Source: Pseudomonadota bacterium (lineage in GTDB: Bacteria > Chloroflexota > UBA5177 > JAJPKF01). Taken from it: a DNA stretch of 64,000 nt. The translations under genes were made by a program, and so were the position numbers. Positions 43,782 through 52,336 of the stretch are shown one piece after another. The stretch lies in NCBI GenBank assembly GCA_021323865.1, contig JAJPKF010000020.1, positions 124,001 through 188,000 of the forward strand, read 5' to 3'. The number at the start of each line of letters is the position of its first letter. The stretch's first letter is position 1. The notes beneath the pieces were generated by a model. It was not told the DNA's origin and made no database searches. It saw only the letters and a list, made by a program, of their open reading frames with translations.

Positions 43782-45074
43782 CTAGCCGGCTTGCCCATTC
43801 GGCAGCTCAAGGTCGACCGGACGCTTCGCAATCCGCAAGGTGCGAATACGACGCCCCTCAACCTCTCGCACCTCGATCGTGATGCCGTCCACTGTCACGA
43901 CGGCGCCGGAAACCGGCACCTCGCCAAGCTGCTCGTACACGAAGCCGCCCAGAGTTTCCACGCCGTTGCTGGGTAGCTCCAAGCCCAGCTCCTCATTGAG
44001 CTGCTCCATGTCGATCATGGCGCTCACGTCCCAGACGCCTTCTTCGACCTGATCGACCAATGGCTGTTCCCGATCGGTCTCGTCCTGAATCTCGCCCACG
44101 ATCTCCTCGAGAAGGTCCTCGAGCGTGACCAGCCCATCCGTGCCGCCGTACTCGTCGAGGACGATGGCCATGTGCACCTTGCGCTGCTGAAGCTCACGGA
44201 ACAGCTCGTCCACCCGCTTTGATTCCGGAATAAACAGAGCCGGCCGGACAACATCATTCAGGCTGACTTCGATCTGGTTCTCCCGGACGTATTTGAGCAG
44301 ATCCTTGTCATAGAGGATCCCCACGATGTTGTCGACGTTCTCCTCGTAGATGGGGATGCGGGAGTGACCCTGCTGGAGAATGACGTCCAGCGCTTCGAGG
44401 AGTGGTGTCTCGACGGGAAGCGTGATCATGTCGACGCGGGGAATCTTGACTTCGCCGACGGTGGTCTCCCCGAACTCGAAAATCCCTCGAATCATCTCGT
44501 GCTCGTCCTCTTCAAGCACGCCCTCCGCCTCGCTCACGCTGACGATCTCACGGAGCTGCTCCTCCGTGATCAGCGGCGTTGGCTTGTTGTAGCCGCCCTG
44601 CCCAAGAAGTTTCATGAGCGTCGCGACAGCCCATCCAAGCACGATGATGGCGGGCCGCAGGAGCAGCGAGGCGACGCGCACGGGCCGGCCGAGGGCCAGC
44701 GCTACCCTTTCCGGCTGGCGGACCGCGAAGTTCTTGGGAGTGAGCTCAGCGAAGATCAGGACCGTGATGGATATGCCGACTGTGGCGACGATTTCGCCCC
44801 ACGGGGAGGCCAGATTGTGGGTCAGCAAGAGAGTGCCGACGCTGGAAGCGACGATGAGTGCAACCGAATTGATGATCAGAATGGTCGACAGGAAAAGGCT
44901 TGGATCGTGCCGGAGGTAGGCGACGGCTCGACTGCTCGGTGTGTCTCGTTCCTCCAGGGAGCGGGCGGTGATCCGGCCGATGGCGGTCAGAGCCGTTTCG
45001 GCCCCCGAGGCAAGCGCGGCCAGCACGAGGCAGGCGGCGAGGATCGCGAGCTCGATCCAGCTGGCGGTGTTCAC
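43782..45074 (-). CDS. CNNM / CBS-pair / CorC-HlyC domain membrane protein
   Basis: This 430-aa hemolysin-family protein has an N-terminal CNNM (DUF21) membrane domain with about four hydrophobic segments (about 1-190, LAALASGAETALTAIGRI and FAELTPKNFAVR), then a CBS pair (about 205-330, SRIPIYEENVDNIVGILYDKDLL), and a C-terminal CorC/HlyC domain (GGFVYEQLGEVP). The family is linked to Mg2+ efflux or tolerance. The start is a GTG 5 bp after the prs stop. Confidence 0.92.
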   Translation of the reverse strand: MNTASWIELAILAACLVLAALASGAETALTAIGRITARSLEERDTPSSRAVAYLRHDPSLFLSTILIINSVALIVASSVGTLLLTHNLASPWGEIVATVGISITVLIFAELTPKNFAVRQPERVALALGRPVRVASLLLRPAIIVLGWAVATLMKLLGQGGYNKPTPLITEEQLREIVSVSEAEGVLEEDEHEMIRGIFEFGETTVGEVKIPRVDMITLPVETPLLEALDVILQQGHSRIPIYEENVDNIVGILYDKDLLKYVRENQIEVSLNDVVRPALFIPESKRVDELFRELQQRKVHMAIVLDEYGGTDGLVTLEDLLEEIVGEIQDETDREQPLVDQVEEGVWDVSAMIDMEQLNEELGLELPSNGVETLGGFVYEQLGEVPVSGAVVTVDGITIEVREVEGRRIRTLRIAKRPVDLELPNGQAG

Positions 45075-45078
45075 GAAC

Positions 45079-46050
45079 TTACAGCAGCTCTGCCTGGCGG
45101 AAGCGGGCCTGTTTGAAGAGTTCGCTCACCGAGCTGTCTTCATGGATTCTGCGGATTGCCGAGGCGAGCAGTGGTGCCACGCTTAGGCGCTTGATCTTGC
45201 CGTCGATGAGCTCGTGGGGAATGGGAATGGTGTCAGTCACCGTGACGCTCTCCAAGCGGCTCTCCTGAATCATCTCGGGAGCCTCGTCGGCTAGGATGGC
45301 ATGCGTGGCGTAGACGTGTATCTCCCGGGCGCCTCGCGAGTACAAGAGGTCCGCGGCTTCTCGTAGGGTGCCGCCGGTCGAGATCATGTCGTCCACGATG
45401 ATCGCCACTTTGCCGTCGACATCGCCCACCATGTCGATCACTTCGGAGGTGTCGGGAACCGGACGGTGCTTGGAGATGATGGCCAGACTTGCTCCTACCC
45501 GAGTGCGGAAGTCGTTTGCGCGGGCCACGCCACCCGTATCTGGAGAGACGATCACGACGTTCTGGAACTGGCGGTAATAGAAGTGATCCGCAAGCAGGGG
45601 CATTGCAGTGAGGTTGTCGACGGGGATGTCGAAGAAGCCCTGTATGGCCGGGGCGTGGAGATCCACGGCCAGGACCCGGTCAGCTCCCGCCTCGGTGATG
45701 ATATTGGCAACCAGTTTTGCCGAGATGGGCTCGCGACCGGTGGTCTTCTTTTCTTGCTTGGCGTAGGCGTAGTAGGGAACCACGGCCGTGATGCGGCCGG
45801 CCGACGCCCGCTTGAGGGCGTCGATCATAAGCAACAGCTCCATGATGTGGTGGTCAGAGGGCGTCGAAGTGGGTTGAACCACGAACACGTCGCGTCCTCG
45901 AACGTGCTCCTCGATCCGAATCCGAGTCTCCCCGTTCTTGAACGTCCCGACCAGAGCTTCTCCCAGCCGGGTCTCGAGCTGCTGGCAGATCAGTTCAGCC
46001 AGCTCCGGATGCGCGCTGCCACTGAATATCTTCAGCTCTTGCGTCTCCAT
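45079..46050 (-). CDS. prs: ribose-phosphate pyrophosphokinase
   Basis: This 323-aa enzyme makes PRPP from ribose 5-phosphate and ATP. It has FSGSAHPELAELI, the ATP-binding FKNGETRIRI, the flexible-loop VVPYYAYAKQEKKTTGREPI, HAPAIQGFFDIP and the PRPP loop AIIVDDMISTGGTL. The loop reads AKQEKK instead of the usual ARQDRK, still basic. It lies 10 bp after the GlmU-like gene, the same order as glmU-prs in Bacillus. Confidence 0.95.
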   Translation of the reverse strand: METQELKIFSGSAHPELAELICQQLETRLGEALVGTFKNGETRIRIEEHVRGRDVFVVQPTSTPSDHHIMELLLMIDALKRASAGRITAVVPYYAYAKQEKKTTGREPISAKLVANIITEAGADRVLAVDLHAPAIQGFFDIPVDNLTAMPLLADHFYYRQFQNVVIVSPDTGGVARANDFRTRVGASLAIISKHRPVPDTSEVIDMVGDVDGKVAIIVDDMISTGGTLREAADLLYSRGAREIHVYATHAILADEAPEMIQESRLESVTVTDTIPIPHELIDGKIKRLSVAPLLASAIRRIHEDSSVSELFKQARFRQAELL

Positions 46051-46060
46051 CCCGCCCCCG

Positions 46061-46864
46061 CTACCCGGAATTGCCTGAGTGTACGACGGTGTCCCGTCGG
46101 AGAAATGCCTCGGCCCGCCTCAGCTGATCGGGATCATTGATGCCCATCCGATCGCCGGGCTCAGGCATGGGAACCGTCTCAATTTCGACCCCTCGTTGGG
46201 CTGCCCAGCGTACGACATGGGTGAGGTAATATTCGCCATCTGGATTCACGGGCAGGAGCGGTAGCGCCTCCTCCAAGACCCGACGATCGAACACGTACGC
46301 GCCGAAGTTGATCTCCACGGCGCCCTCGCCGGGTTCGGGCATCTCCGAGCGTTGGAGGAGATCCACCACCCTTCCGGCCGCCGATCGTCTCACTACCCCA
46401 AGCCCATGGCTGTCCGGCACTGATCCAGTCAAGAGCACAATCGGGGCGCCCGTTTTCTGGGCAGTTTGAAGCATGGCAGCCAACGTTTCGGCTTCGACGA
46501 GCGGCTCGTCCCCATGGAGAACCAGCACGGTGTTGATGGACTGGGGCAGTGCAGCAACACCAACGGCAGCGGCGTGGCCGGTTCCGCGCTGTTCCGTTTG
46601 GTCCGCGAAGGTGGCGTGAGACCCGACGGCTGCGCGGACCTGTTCGGCCCCATGGCCGACGACGAGCAGGGGCTTGGGAGCCGATTCGCCGAACCCGAGC
46701 TCTCTGAGGGCGTTCAAGACGTACCAGATCATGGGGCGGTCCAAGACCGGCTGGAGCACCTTCGGAGTCGAGGCGTTCATCCTGGTGCCGCGTCCGGCGG
46801 CAAGGATGACGGCTGCTGTGTCGCCCCCTACGGCCGCGTCAATCCGGCGTTTACCAGGCTCCAG
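46061..46864 (-). CDS. GlmU-N-like nucleotidyltransferase (non-canonical start)
   Basis: This nucleotidyltransferase of the GlmU N-terminal type has the loop AAVILAAGRGTRM, TPKVLQPVLDRPMIW, QRGTGHAAAV, HGDEPLV and NFGAYVFD. There is no left-handed beta-helix acetyltransferase domain, so it is not a full GlmU. The only ATG near the start (46780) falls after the nucleotide-binding loop. Between it and the TGA at 46898-46900 there is no in-frame ATG, GTG or TTG. CTG 46864 or ATT 46843 are candidates. It is the first gene of the operon with prs and the CNNM gene. Confidence 0.85.
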   Translation of the reverse strand: MEPGKRRIDAAVGGDTAAVILAAGRGTRMNASTPKVLQPVLDRPMIWYVLNALRELGFGESAPKPLLVVGHGAEQVRAAVGSHATFADQTEQRGTGHAAAVGVAALPQSINTVLVLHGDEPLVEAETLAAMLQTAQKTGAPIVLLTGSVPDSHGLGVVRRSAAGRVVDLLQRSEMPEPGEGAVEINFGAYVFDRRVLEEALPLLPVNPDGEYYLTHVVRWAAQRGVEIETVPMPEPGDRMGINDPDQLRRAEAFLRRDTVVHSGNSG

Positions 46865-46973
46865 AGATATGAAGGTGGTACCTCGTGACAGGCAGCGTCA
46901 GTGGGCTTGCCGGAGGTATTCCGGTACCATGATAGGCGTCTCACCCAAACGACCGATTCCCGCCGACCTGGCG

Positions 46974-47048
46974 TGGCTGGGGCGGCAGGATTCGAACCTG
47001 CGAATCGCGGATCCAAAGTCCGCTGCCTTACCGCTTGGCCACGCCCCA
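46974..47048 (-). tRNA. tRNA-Gln (TTG)
   Basis: On the minus strand the acceptor is TGGGGCG/CGCCCCA. The anticodon stem GCGGA/TCCGC carries the loop CTTTGGA, giving anticodon TTG. The T-arm is GCAGG-TTCGAAT-CCTGC. The 3' CCA is encoded (46974-46976). Confidence 0.96.
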
Positions 47049-47133
47049 CCGGCCCGGCGAGTCATAGCTCATTATGCCAGCGTGGGGCCGAATCCCACCC
47101 GTTAATGGCCTATGGCCTGGTGGGCGAGTGGCG

Positions 47134-47301
47134 TTAAGCGGCCTTGGTGAGGGGCCGAGACTCTGCTTGGATCAGCACCTTCTCCGGCAACCAGCCGAGG
47201 GCCACATACATCTCGGCCACCTCGGCGGCTTCGTGCTTCTCGAGGTCGCTATGCTTCGCGATCGGGCGGCCCCTGTCAAGAACCACCACCTCATACTTCA
47301 T
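47134..47301 (-). CDS. small hypothetical protein (55 aa)
   Basis: This 55-residue protein contains a hydrophilic, probably helical middle (DLEKHEAAEVAEMYVALGWLPEKVL). The ATG at 47301 has GGAG 6 nt upstream; the longer frame to 47415 is not needed. It shows no cysteine or membrane segment and no recognised family. It may be cotranscribed with the tRNA-Gln on the same strand. Confidence 0.6.
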   Translation of the reverse strand: MKYEVVVLDRGRPIAKHSDLEKHEAAEVAEMYVALGWLPEKVLIQAESRPLTKAA

Positions 47302-47500
47302 CTTGTGCTCCGCCCGTCCAGGCCGGGCTACCCTTCTCCGAATGGGCCTGGCAGCTTCGGTGCCATAGCCTTCTGTACGAAGCGTAGATACGGGAGATTG
47401 GATGGCCATTGGCAATGGCGACGCGCGCCACCGAGGCGGCAGGCAAGGGACTCAATGGTATTCTGGCGGGAACGGCTGGACGGTGAATTAAAGGAGCAAC

Positions 47501-48163
47501 ATGGCCGATCGAGCAGTGCTGGATGCCCGTCCTCGAACGCTTCTTGGGAAGCGAGTAAAGCGGCTTCGCCGCGAGGGCCGCATTCCGGCCACCGTGTACG
47601 GTCATGACGTCGAGCCCCAGTCCATCGACGTCGATGCTCGTTCGTTCCGGCGGGTGCATTCTCAGGCGGGAGACAACCAGCTCGTCGATTTGGTACTCGA
47701 CGGTCAACGCCCTCGGCCGGTGCTGATCCACACCACGCAAGTCGATCCGCGACGTCACACCGCCATGCATGTGGAGTTCTATCAAGCCAATCTCCGTGAA
47801 AAGTTGACTGCACGTATTCCGATTCACTTCGTCGGTGAGTCACCGGCAGTTCGCCATGGCCTGATGGTCTTGCATATCCTTGACGGAGTGGACGTGGAAT
47901 GCCTTCCCACGGATCTGCCTCCGCACATTGAGGTGGATGTGTCAGGGCTGGAAGAGGTGGGCTCCGCCATCCATGTTCGAGATCTTCAGCTCGATCGTGA
48001 GCTCTGCTCAGTCAAGATCGACCCAGACGAGACCGTGGTGTTGATTGCGGCACCTCAGGTCGTTCGCGAGGAAGAGGAGGCCGCGGAAGAAGCGCCGGCC
48101 GCGGCTGCCGAAGCTCCCCAGGGAGAGGAAGCCAGCTCGGAGGAGACTTCGGGCGAGAGCTAG
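47501..48163 (+). CDS. rplY: 50S ribosomal protein L25/general stress protein Ctc
   Basis: This is a 220-aa two-domain L25 (TL5/Ctc type) protein binding 5S rRNA. The N-terminal L25 domain has RTLLGKRVKRLRREGRIPATVYG and DVDARSFRRV. The C-terminal beta domain carries HFVGESPAVRHGLM, and an acidic Ala/Glu tail follows (EEEEAAEEAPAAA). AAAGGAG lies 5 nt before the ATG. It is divergent from the small gene/tRNA-Gln; in Bacillus, ctc follows prs. Confidence 0.94.
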   Translation: MADRAVLDARPRTLLGKRVKRLRREGRIPATVYGHDVEPQSIDVDARSFRRVHSQAGDNQLVDLVLDGQRPRPVLIHTTQVDPRRHTAMHVEFYQANLREKLTARIPIHFVGESPAVRHGLMVLHILDGVDVECLPTDLPPHIEVDVSGLEEVGSAIHVRDLQLDRELCSVKIDPDETVVLIAAPQVVREEEEAAEEAPAAAAEAPQGEEASSEETSGES

Positions 48164-48200
48164 GGGACCCTCATGCGAGAGCTAGGGGACCCTCATGCGA
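48153..48200 (+). repeat. 22-bp tandem duplication spanning the rplY stop codon
   Basis: GCGAGAGCTAGGGGACCCTCAT occurs twice in direct succession (48153-48174 and 48175-48196) followed by GCGA. The first copy contains the TAG stop codon of rplY. The second is a likely slippage product. Confidence 0.9.
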
Positions 48201-48208
48201 TCGTCCCC
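48185..48208 (+). terminator. possible weak terminator after rplY
   Basis: GGGGAC (48185-48190) pairs with GTCCCC (48203-48208) around a 12-nt loop. There is no U-run after it, so termination efficiency is doubtful. Confidence 0.3.
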
Positions 48209-48242
48209 CGGCGTCTTCTCTGACTACCTGACTACCTGGCTG

Positions 48243-48569
48243 CTACCAGCCACCCAGTCGAAGCCAGATGAAGTAGGCGGCCGCCAGAACCCCTAAATCG
48301 GCAACAAAGGTCAGGTCGGTACTCTGGGAGTAATGCTGGATCACTGAGATGGCGAGGATCGCCGCGATCAGGATTATCCAGGAGCGGGCGCTCCGCCTGC
48401 CCCAGGCGATCGCTGGCGCTCCGCGACCCCCACGATAGCTTGCCGTCTGGTAGGCGGGACGGGCTCTGCGCCGGCTTGCCCATCGAGCCGCAAGCCGTTG
48501 GCGGTTCCGGGTGATGTTCCGGAAGCGCCAGTACATCCAGCGAATCCGCAGCTCTTTCCACAGATTCAA
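48243..48569 (-). CDS. small two-TM membrane protein with basic N terminus
   Basis: This 108-aa protein has an Arg/Trp-rich cytoplasmic half (ELRIRWMYWRFRNITRNRQR) and two hydrophobic helices at the C terminus (WIILIAAILAISVI and LGVLAAAYFIWLRL). The TTG at 48569 is preferred because GAGAGG lies 5 nt upstream; an in-frame TTG at 48599 would extend it by ten residues. No family is recognised. Its 5' end faces trpF, and the two probably share a divergent promoter region. Confidence 0.6.
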   Translation of the reverse strand: MNLWKELRIRWMYWRFRNITRNRQRLAARWASRRRARPAYQTASYRGGRGAPAIAWGRRSARSWIILIAAILAISVIQHYSQSTDLTFVADLGVLAAAYFIWLRLGGW

Positions 48570-48593
48570 GGTGCCCTCTCGAAAGAGTATAGA
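48565..48593 (+). promoter_or_regulatory. putative promoter for trpF (leaderless layout)
   Basis: TTCAAG (48565-48570) and TATAGA (48588-48593) are separated by 17 bp. The trpF ATG lies 10 nt after the -10, with no Shine-Dalgarno. Confidence 0.4.
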
Positions 48594-48603
48594 GTCCAAT
48601 GAA

Positions 48604-49299
48604 ATGGCAGGCGGCGTAAAGCTTTGCGGGATGAAGCGACGGTCCGACGTGAGAGAAGCGCTACAACTGGGCGCTGACTGGATCGGGACCGTGATCGGCT
48701 ATCCCAGGAGCCCTCGGTCGATCTCGATTCAAGAGGCGGCAGAGCTCGCGGTTGAGTCGGATCGGCTGGTTGCAGTCGTGGTCGATCCCGATGACTCACT
48801 CGCCGCAGAAGTGATTGACGTCGTCAGGCCGGCAGCCGTTCAACTATCAGGATATGAGGAACCTGATCGCGTTGCTCGCCTAATCGCTCGGTTTCCGGAC
48901 ACCGGCTGGTGGAAGGTCCTCCATATTCCAGCGACCGAGGGTGAGGATGCCGCAGACGCCGAGCGGCAGCTGCGTGACTACATCGCAGCCGGCGCCGGCC
49001 GCGTCGTCATTGATGCCGGAACACGCGCCATGCCCGGAGGAACGGGCTCATCGGCATCCTGGAGACTTGCGGCTATGCTGGTGGGCTTGGCGTCTGTTCC
49101 CATTACCCTTAGCGGCGGCCTGACTCCCGAGAACGTCGGATCGGCTATCGCGCATGTGAAGCCGGCGGGTGTGGACGTCTCCAGTGGCATCGAGGCGGCG
49201 CCGGGAGTGAAGGACGCGCTGGCCATGGAACGATTCGTCAGCGAGGCGAGGCGCGCGTTCGAAGCGGTTCCACGATCTCAGAGCATGCCGCTCACCTGA
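48604..49299 (+). CDS. trpF: phosphoribosylanthranilate isomerase
   Basis: This 231-aa (beta/alpha)8 enzyme performs the Amadori step of tryptophan synthesis. KLCGMKRRSDVREALQLGAD carries the catalytic Cys (KLCG), VIDAG the likely general acid Asp, and YPRSPRSIS, PGGTG and LSGGLTPENV are typical phosphate-binding parts. It is slightly longer than usual (about 200-210 aa). The ATG at 48604 starts at the conserved opening. No other trp gene is adjacent. Confidence 0.82.
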   Translation: MAGGVKLCGMKRRSDVREALQLGADWIGTVIGYPRSPRSISIQEAAELAVESDRLVAVVVDPDDSLAAEVIDVVRPAAVQLSGYEEPDRVARLIARFPDTGWWKVLHIPATEGEDAADAERQLRDYIAAGAGRVVIDAGTRAMPGGTGSSASWRLAAMLVGLASVPITLSGGLTPENVGSAIAHVKPAGVDVSSGIEAAPGVKDALAMERFVSEARRAFEAVPRSQSMPLT

Positions 49300-49318
49300 G
49301 ACACAACCGCGGACGGCT

Positions 49319-50308
49319 CTAGTGCTCCAAGCGGGTCCTGATGCTGTACTCATCCGAGGCGTGGTAGCCATAATGCCGCTGCATCTCACCGATCAGCCCG
49401 ATCGCAAGCAGGATGGTGCCGAACAGAATGAGCATCACGGTAAGGAACAAGAGCGGAAGGTGGCTGACGCCGATCGATTGACCCATCAGCTTGAGCACCG
49501 CCAGGTAAATGCCGCCGACTACACCCAAGAGGAAGAGCACCAGTCCGGTCGTCCCGAAGAGCGACAGTGGCTTCTGCATGTAGCGGGTGAGGAACAGGAC
49601 CCGAATCAGATCAATGACCCCGGCCATGACCCGGCCCGCGCCGAACTTGGACCGACCGAATCGCCGCTCGCGGTGATGCACCTCTATCTCGGCAACTCGA
49701 TATCCCTTCCAAGCGGCCATGACGGGGACGAATCGATGCATGTCACCGTAAAGGCGCAGGTCGTCGAGGACGGCACGACGATAGGCTTTGAATCCGCAAT
49801 TGAAGTCGTGTAGGGTTATCCCGCTGGCTGCCCTGACGACGGCGTTGAAGATCTTTGACGGGACGGTTTTGGTGGGAGGATCGTGTCGCTCCCGCTTCCA
49901 CCCCACGACAAGGTCGTAGCCCTGCCGCAAGAGAGCCAGAAAGCGAGGAATCTCGGCAGGGTCGTCTTGCAGGTCGCCATCCATGGTGATGACGATTTCT
50001 CCTCGGGCCTCGCGAAAGCCGGCCACCAGAGCCGCTGTCTTCCCGAAGTGACGGCGGAGAGCAATCACCCGCACGCGCGGATCCAAGCCGTGGAGCCCCT
50101 CGAGCTCTTCGAAGGTCCCGTCGCTGCTCCCGTCGTCGACAAACAGTATCTCGGACGCCAAATCCAGCTCATCGAGTACGGGGGTGAGCTGTCGATGCAG
50201 CTCGACAACGCTCCCCTGTTCGTCGAGCAGCGGAACCACCACGGAAAGCTGTACGGTCGCGGCAGGATTCTGCAGCTGCGAGAGTGCGTCTGCCTCGACG
50301 GCATTCAT
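49319..50308 (-). CDS. membrane-anchored GT2 glycosyltransferase (DPM1/ArnC-like)
   Basis: This 329-aa glycosyltransferase family 2 protein has a soluble GT-A domain with LSVVVPLLDEQGSV, ILFVDDGSSDGTF, the metal-binding DxD in TMDGDLQDDP and HRERRFGRSKFG. Two C-terminal membrane segments follow (LSLFGTTGLVLFLLGVVGGIYL and LLFLTVMLILFGTILLAIGL). The build is that of polyprenyl-phosphate sugar transferases. The ATG at 50308 is used; no clear ribosome site. It is divergent from hrcA with about 180 bp between. Confidence 0.92.
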   Translation of the reverse strand: MNAVEADALSQLQNPAATVQLSVVVPLLDEQGSVVELHRQLTPVLDELDLASEILFVDDGSSDGTFEELEGLHGLDPRVRVIALRRHFGKTAALVAGFREARGEIVITMDGDLQDDPAEIPRFLALLRQGYDLVVGWKRERHDPPTKTVPSKIFNAVVRAASGITLHDFNCGFKAYRRAVLDDLRLYGDMHRFVPVMAAWKGYRVAEIEVHHRERRFGRSKFGAGRVMAGVIDLIRVLFLTRYMQKPLSLFGTTGLVLFLLGVVGGIYLAVLKLMGQSIGVSHLPLLFLTVMLILFGTILLAIGLIGEMQRHYGYHASDEYSIRTRLEH

Positions 50309-50398
50309 CGTGGAATTATAGGTGCGAGGCGGCCCCAAGGGCGGTTCCGTGCTGACTGACCATGGTCGCCCCGGGGCGATGCACACCTCGACATCGAC

Positions 50399-50428
50399 TT
50401 GACGACCGACCCGAAGCTGGGCTATATT
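50399..50428 (+). promoter_or_regulatory. sigma-A-type promoter of the hrcA operon
   Basis: TTGACG (50399-50404) and TATATT (50423-50428) have an 18-bp spacer. The start site would fall about at the CIRCE element, as in other HrcA-controlled operons. Confidence 0.65.
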
Positions 50429-50437
50429 TCGATGATG

Positions 50438-50464
50438 TTAGCACTCTCGTTACGAGAGTGCTAA
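50438..50464 (+). promoter_or_regulatory. CIRCE operator (HrcA binding site)
   Basis: TTAGCACTC-N9-GAGTGCTAA is a perfect 9-bp inverted repeat matching the CIRCE consensus. It lies 25 bp before the hrcA ATG and just downstream of the promoter, so HrcA should repress its own operon. Confidence 0.98.
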
Positions 50465-50489
50465 ACCGTCTGGGCGGGACTTTCAAGAT

Positions 50490-51548
50490 ATGGATCTGAC
50501 TGAGCGAGAGAAGCGCATTCTGCAGACGGTCGTCCAGGAGTATGTCACCTCGGGCCGGCCCGCCGGATCCGCTCTGGTGCTCGAGAAGGCGGGTCTCCAG
50601 GTAAGCCCTGCTACGGTGCGTAATGAGCTGGCGCTCTTGGAACAGCACGGCCTGGTGATCCAGCTGCATACATCGGGTGGCCGCATCCCCACCACGGCCG
50701 GGTACCGCTACTACATCGAGCGGTTGCTGCCCGCGCAGACGGTACCCGACGACGACCAGATCACCATACGTCACCAGTTCCATCAGGCACACACCGAGCT
50801 GCAGGAGTGGCTCAAGCTTGCGGCCGCCGTGCTTGCCCACCGCGCACACACGGTGGCCCTGGTGACGCCCCCACGTGTGGACGAGGTGCAATTCAAACAT
50901 GTTGAGTTGATCGAGGCACAACCCCACACCGTGCTGATCATCGTCGTCCTCTCGGACGGGTCTGTTCTCCAGGAGATGATGGCGACTGACGAGGCGCTCA
51001 GTCAGGAGGTGCTGAGATCATACGCCGACCAGCTCAATCAGCGGTTGGGATCTGCCGGATCCTATGCCCGGGTGAAGCGCTCATGCTCCCGCCTTCCAGA
51101 CCATATGATGCCGTACTCAGATGCCGTGCTGCGGCTCATGGGCCGAGCCCGGAATCGTGGCGTGCAGGTGTACCACGAAGGGCTGAGTGAGATGCTTGCT
51201 CATGACTCGTTCTCCGCTTCTCCTCAAGGCCCCGCGTCGGGAGAACGGATTCGACGGGTGCTGGACTTCCTGCAGCAGGGCCTGGCCATGGAGGATCTGT
51301 TGTCGGTCATGGCCATGGAAGCGGGAGTTCACGTGGTGATCGGGGGCGAGACGCCCCTCGACAACCTCCACGAGTACAGCATGGTTGTTGGTGGCTATGG
51401 GTCAGAGTCGGAGGGCCGCGGCGTTCTCGGTCTTCTGGGCCCCACCCGCATGGACTATGGGAGAGCGATCTCTCTGGTGAGATACATGACCGAGTTGATG
51501 ACTGACGTTGTCTTTGGCTCTCGCTTTGTGAGCGAGGAGTCATCGTGA
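50490..51548 (+). CDS. hrcA: heat-inducible transcription repressor HrcA
   Basis: This 352-aa repressor binds CIRCE and is released on heat shock. The N-terminal winged helix has LTEREKRILQTVVQEYVTSG, SPATVRNELALLEQHGLV and HTSGGRIPTTAGYRYYI. The C-terminal GAF-like part ends ILGLLGPTRMDYGRAISLV. It is the first gene after a perfect CIRCE. Its stop overlaps the grpE start (GTGA). Confidence 0.97.
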   Translation: MDLTEREKRILQTVVQEYVTSGRPAGSALVLEKAGLQVSPATVRNELALLEQHGLVIQLHTSGGRIPTTAGYRYYIERLLPAQTVPDDDQITIRHQFHQAHTELQEWLKLAAAVLAHRAHTVALVTPPRVDEVQFKHVELIEAQPHTVLIIVVLSDGSVLQEMMATDEALSQEVLRSYADQLNQRLGSAGSYARVKRSCSRLPDHMMPYSDAVLRLMGRARNRGVQVYHEGLSEMLAHDSFSASPQGPASGERIRRVLDFLQQGLAMEDLLSVMAMEAGVHVVIGGETPLDNLHEYSMVVGGYGSESEGRGVLGLLGPTRMDYGRAISLVRYMTELMTDVVFGSRFVSEESS

Positions 51549-52291
51549 GCGACAGAGAAGCGGAGAAGGTGGAGGCCGAAGCAAGCGACGCGGCGGTTGC
51601 GCCTGAGGAGATAGATCAGCCGGAAGAAGCGGATAGCGCCGGCCAGGGCCGCTTTGCGCGCAAGTGGTCAAAGCGATCGACGAGCCCGAACGCCGGACCC
51701 CAAGAGCGAGACGTTGTGGTGGCCGATCCGGTGGAAGAGCTGCAGAAGGAGCGGGCTCGAGCCAATGACCTTTATGAGCGCCTGCAGCGTTCCATGGCCG
51801 ATCTCTCCAACTACCGGAAGCGGCAAGAGGCCGATCGCGAAGAGATGGCCAAATTTGCGAGCATGCTTCTCGTCGCCGACCTCTTACCCGTGCTCGACAA
51901 CTTCGAGCGGGCCTTGACCACTATCCCTCAGGAGCTCGAGATGTTTTCGTGGCTCCAGGGAATCGCCCTCATCGAACGGCATCTGCGCGCGATCCTGGAG
52001 CGCCAAGGGGTCGAGGTCATTGAGGCAAAGGGAGCGAAGTTCAACCCGACTCTCCACGAGGCAATCGTGGAGGAAGAGTCCTCAGAGGCTGAACCTGGCA
52101 CCGTTTTGGAAGAGTTGCAGAGAGGCTACACCATGCACGGTCGAGTCATCCGCCCGACGCTCGCCAAGGTAGCAAAGGCGGCAGGAGCCGCATCTGTCGC
52201 TGCTGAGGACGAGCCCGCCGGTACGGCAGACTCTGAGGCTGGTGCTCTCGCAGACGAGGAGGGCTCGGACCATGGCTCGGAGTCCGGCTAG
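51545..52291 (+). CDS. grpE: nucleotide exchange factor GrpE
   Basis: This 248-aa co-chaperone releases ADP from DnaK. A long acidic N-terminal tail (about 1-65) precedes the coiled coil (ELQKERARANDLYERLQRS, then SNYRKRQEADREEMAKFAS) and the C-terminal beta wing with PTLHEAIVEEESSEAEPGTV and GYTMHGRVIRPTLAKVAK. GTG start overlaps hrcA. dnaK itself is not in this operon. Confidence 0.96.
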   Translation: MSDREAEKVEAEASDAAVAPEEIDQPEEADSAGQGRFARKWSKRSTSPNAGPQERDVVVADPVEELQKERARANDLYERLQRSMADLSNYRKRQEADREEMAKFASMLLVADLLPVLDNFERALTTIPQELEMFSWLQGIALIERHLRAILERQGVEVIEAKGAKFNPTLHEAIVEEESSEAEPGTVLEELQRGYTMHGRVIRPTLAKVAKAAGAASVAAEDEPAGTADSEAGALADEEGSDHGSESG

Positions 52292-52336
52292 AGAATGCGC
52301 TCTCCTGCCCCTCGTCCGATTGGCTTTCACTAGCTC

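Noticed and set aside
48232-48561. 109-codon minus frame overlapping the two-TM protein
   Set aside because: No hydrophobic segments or ribosome site, whereas the 48243-48569 frame has both a clear topology and a Shine-Dalgarno.
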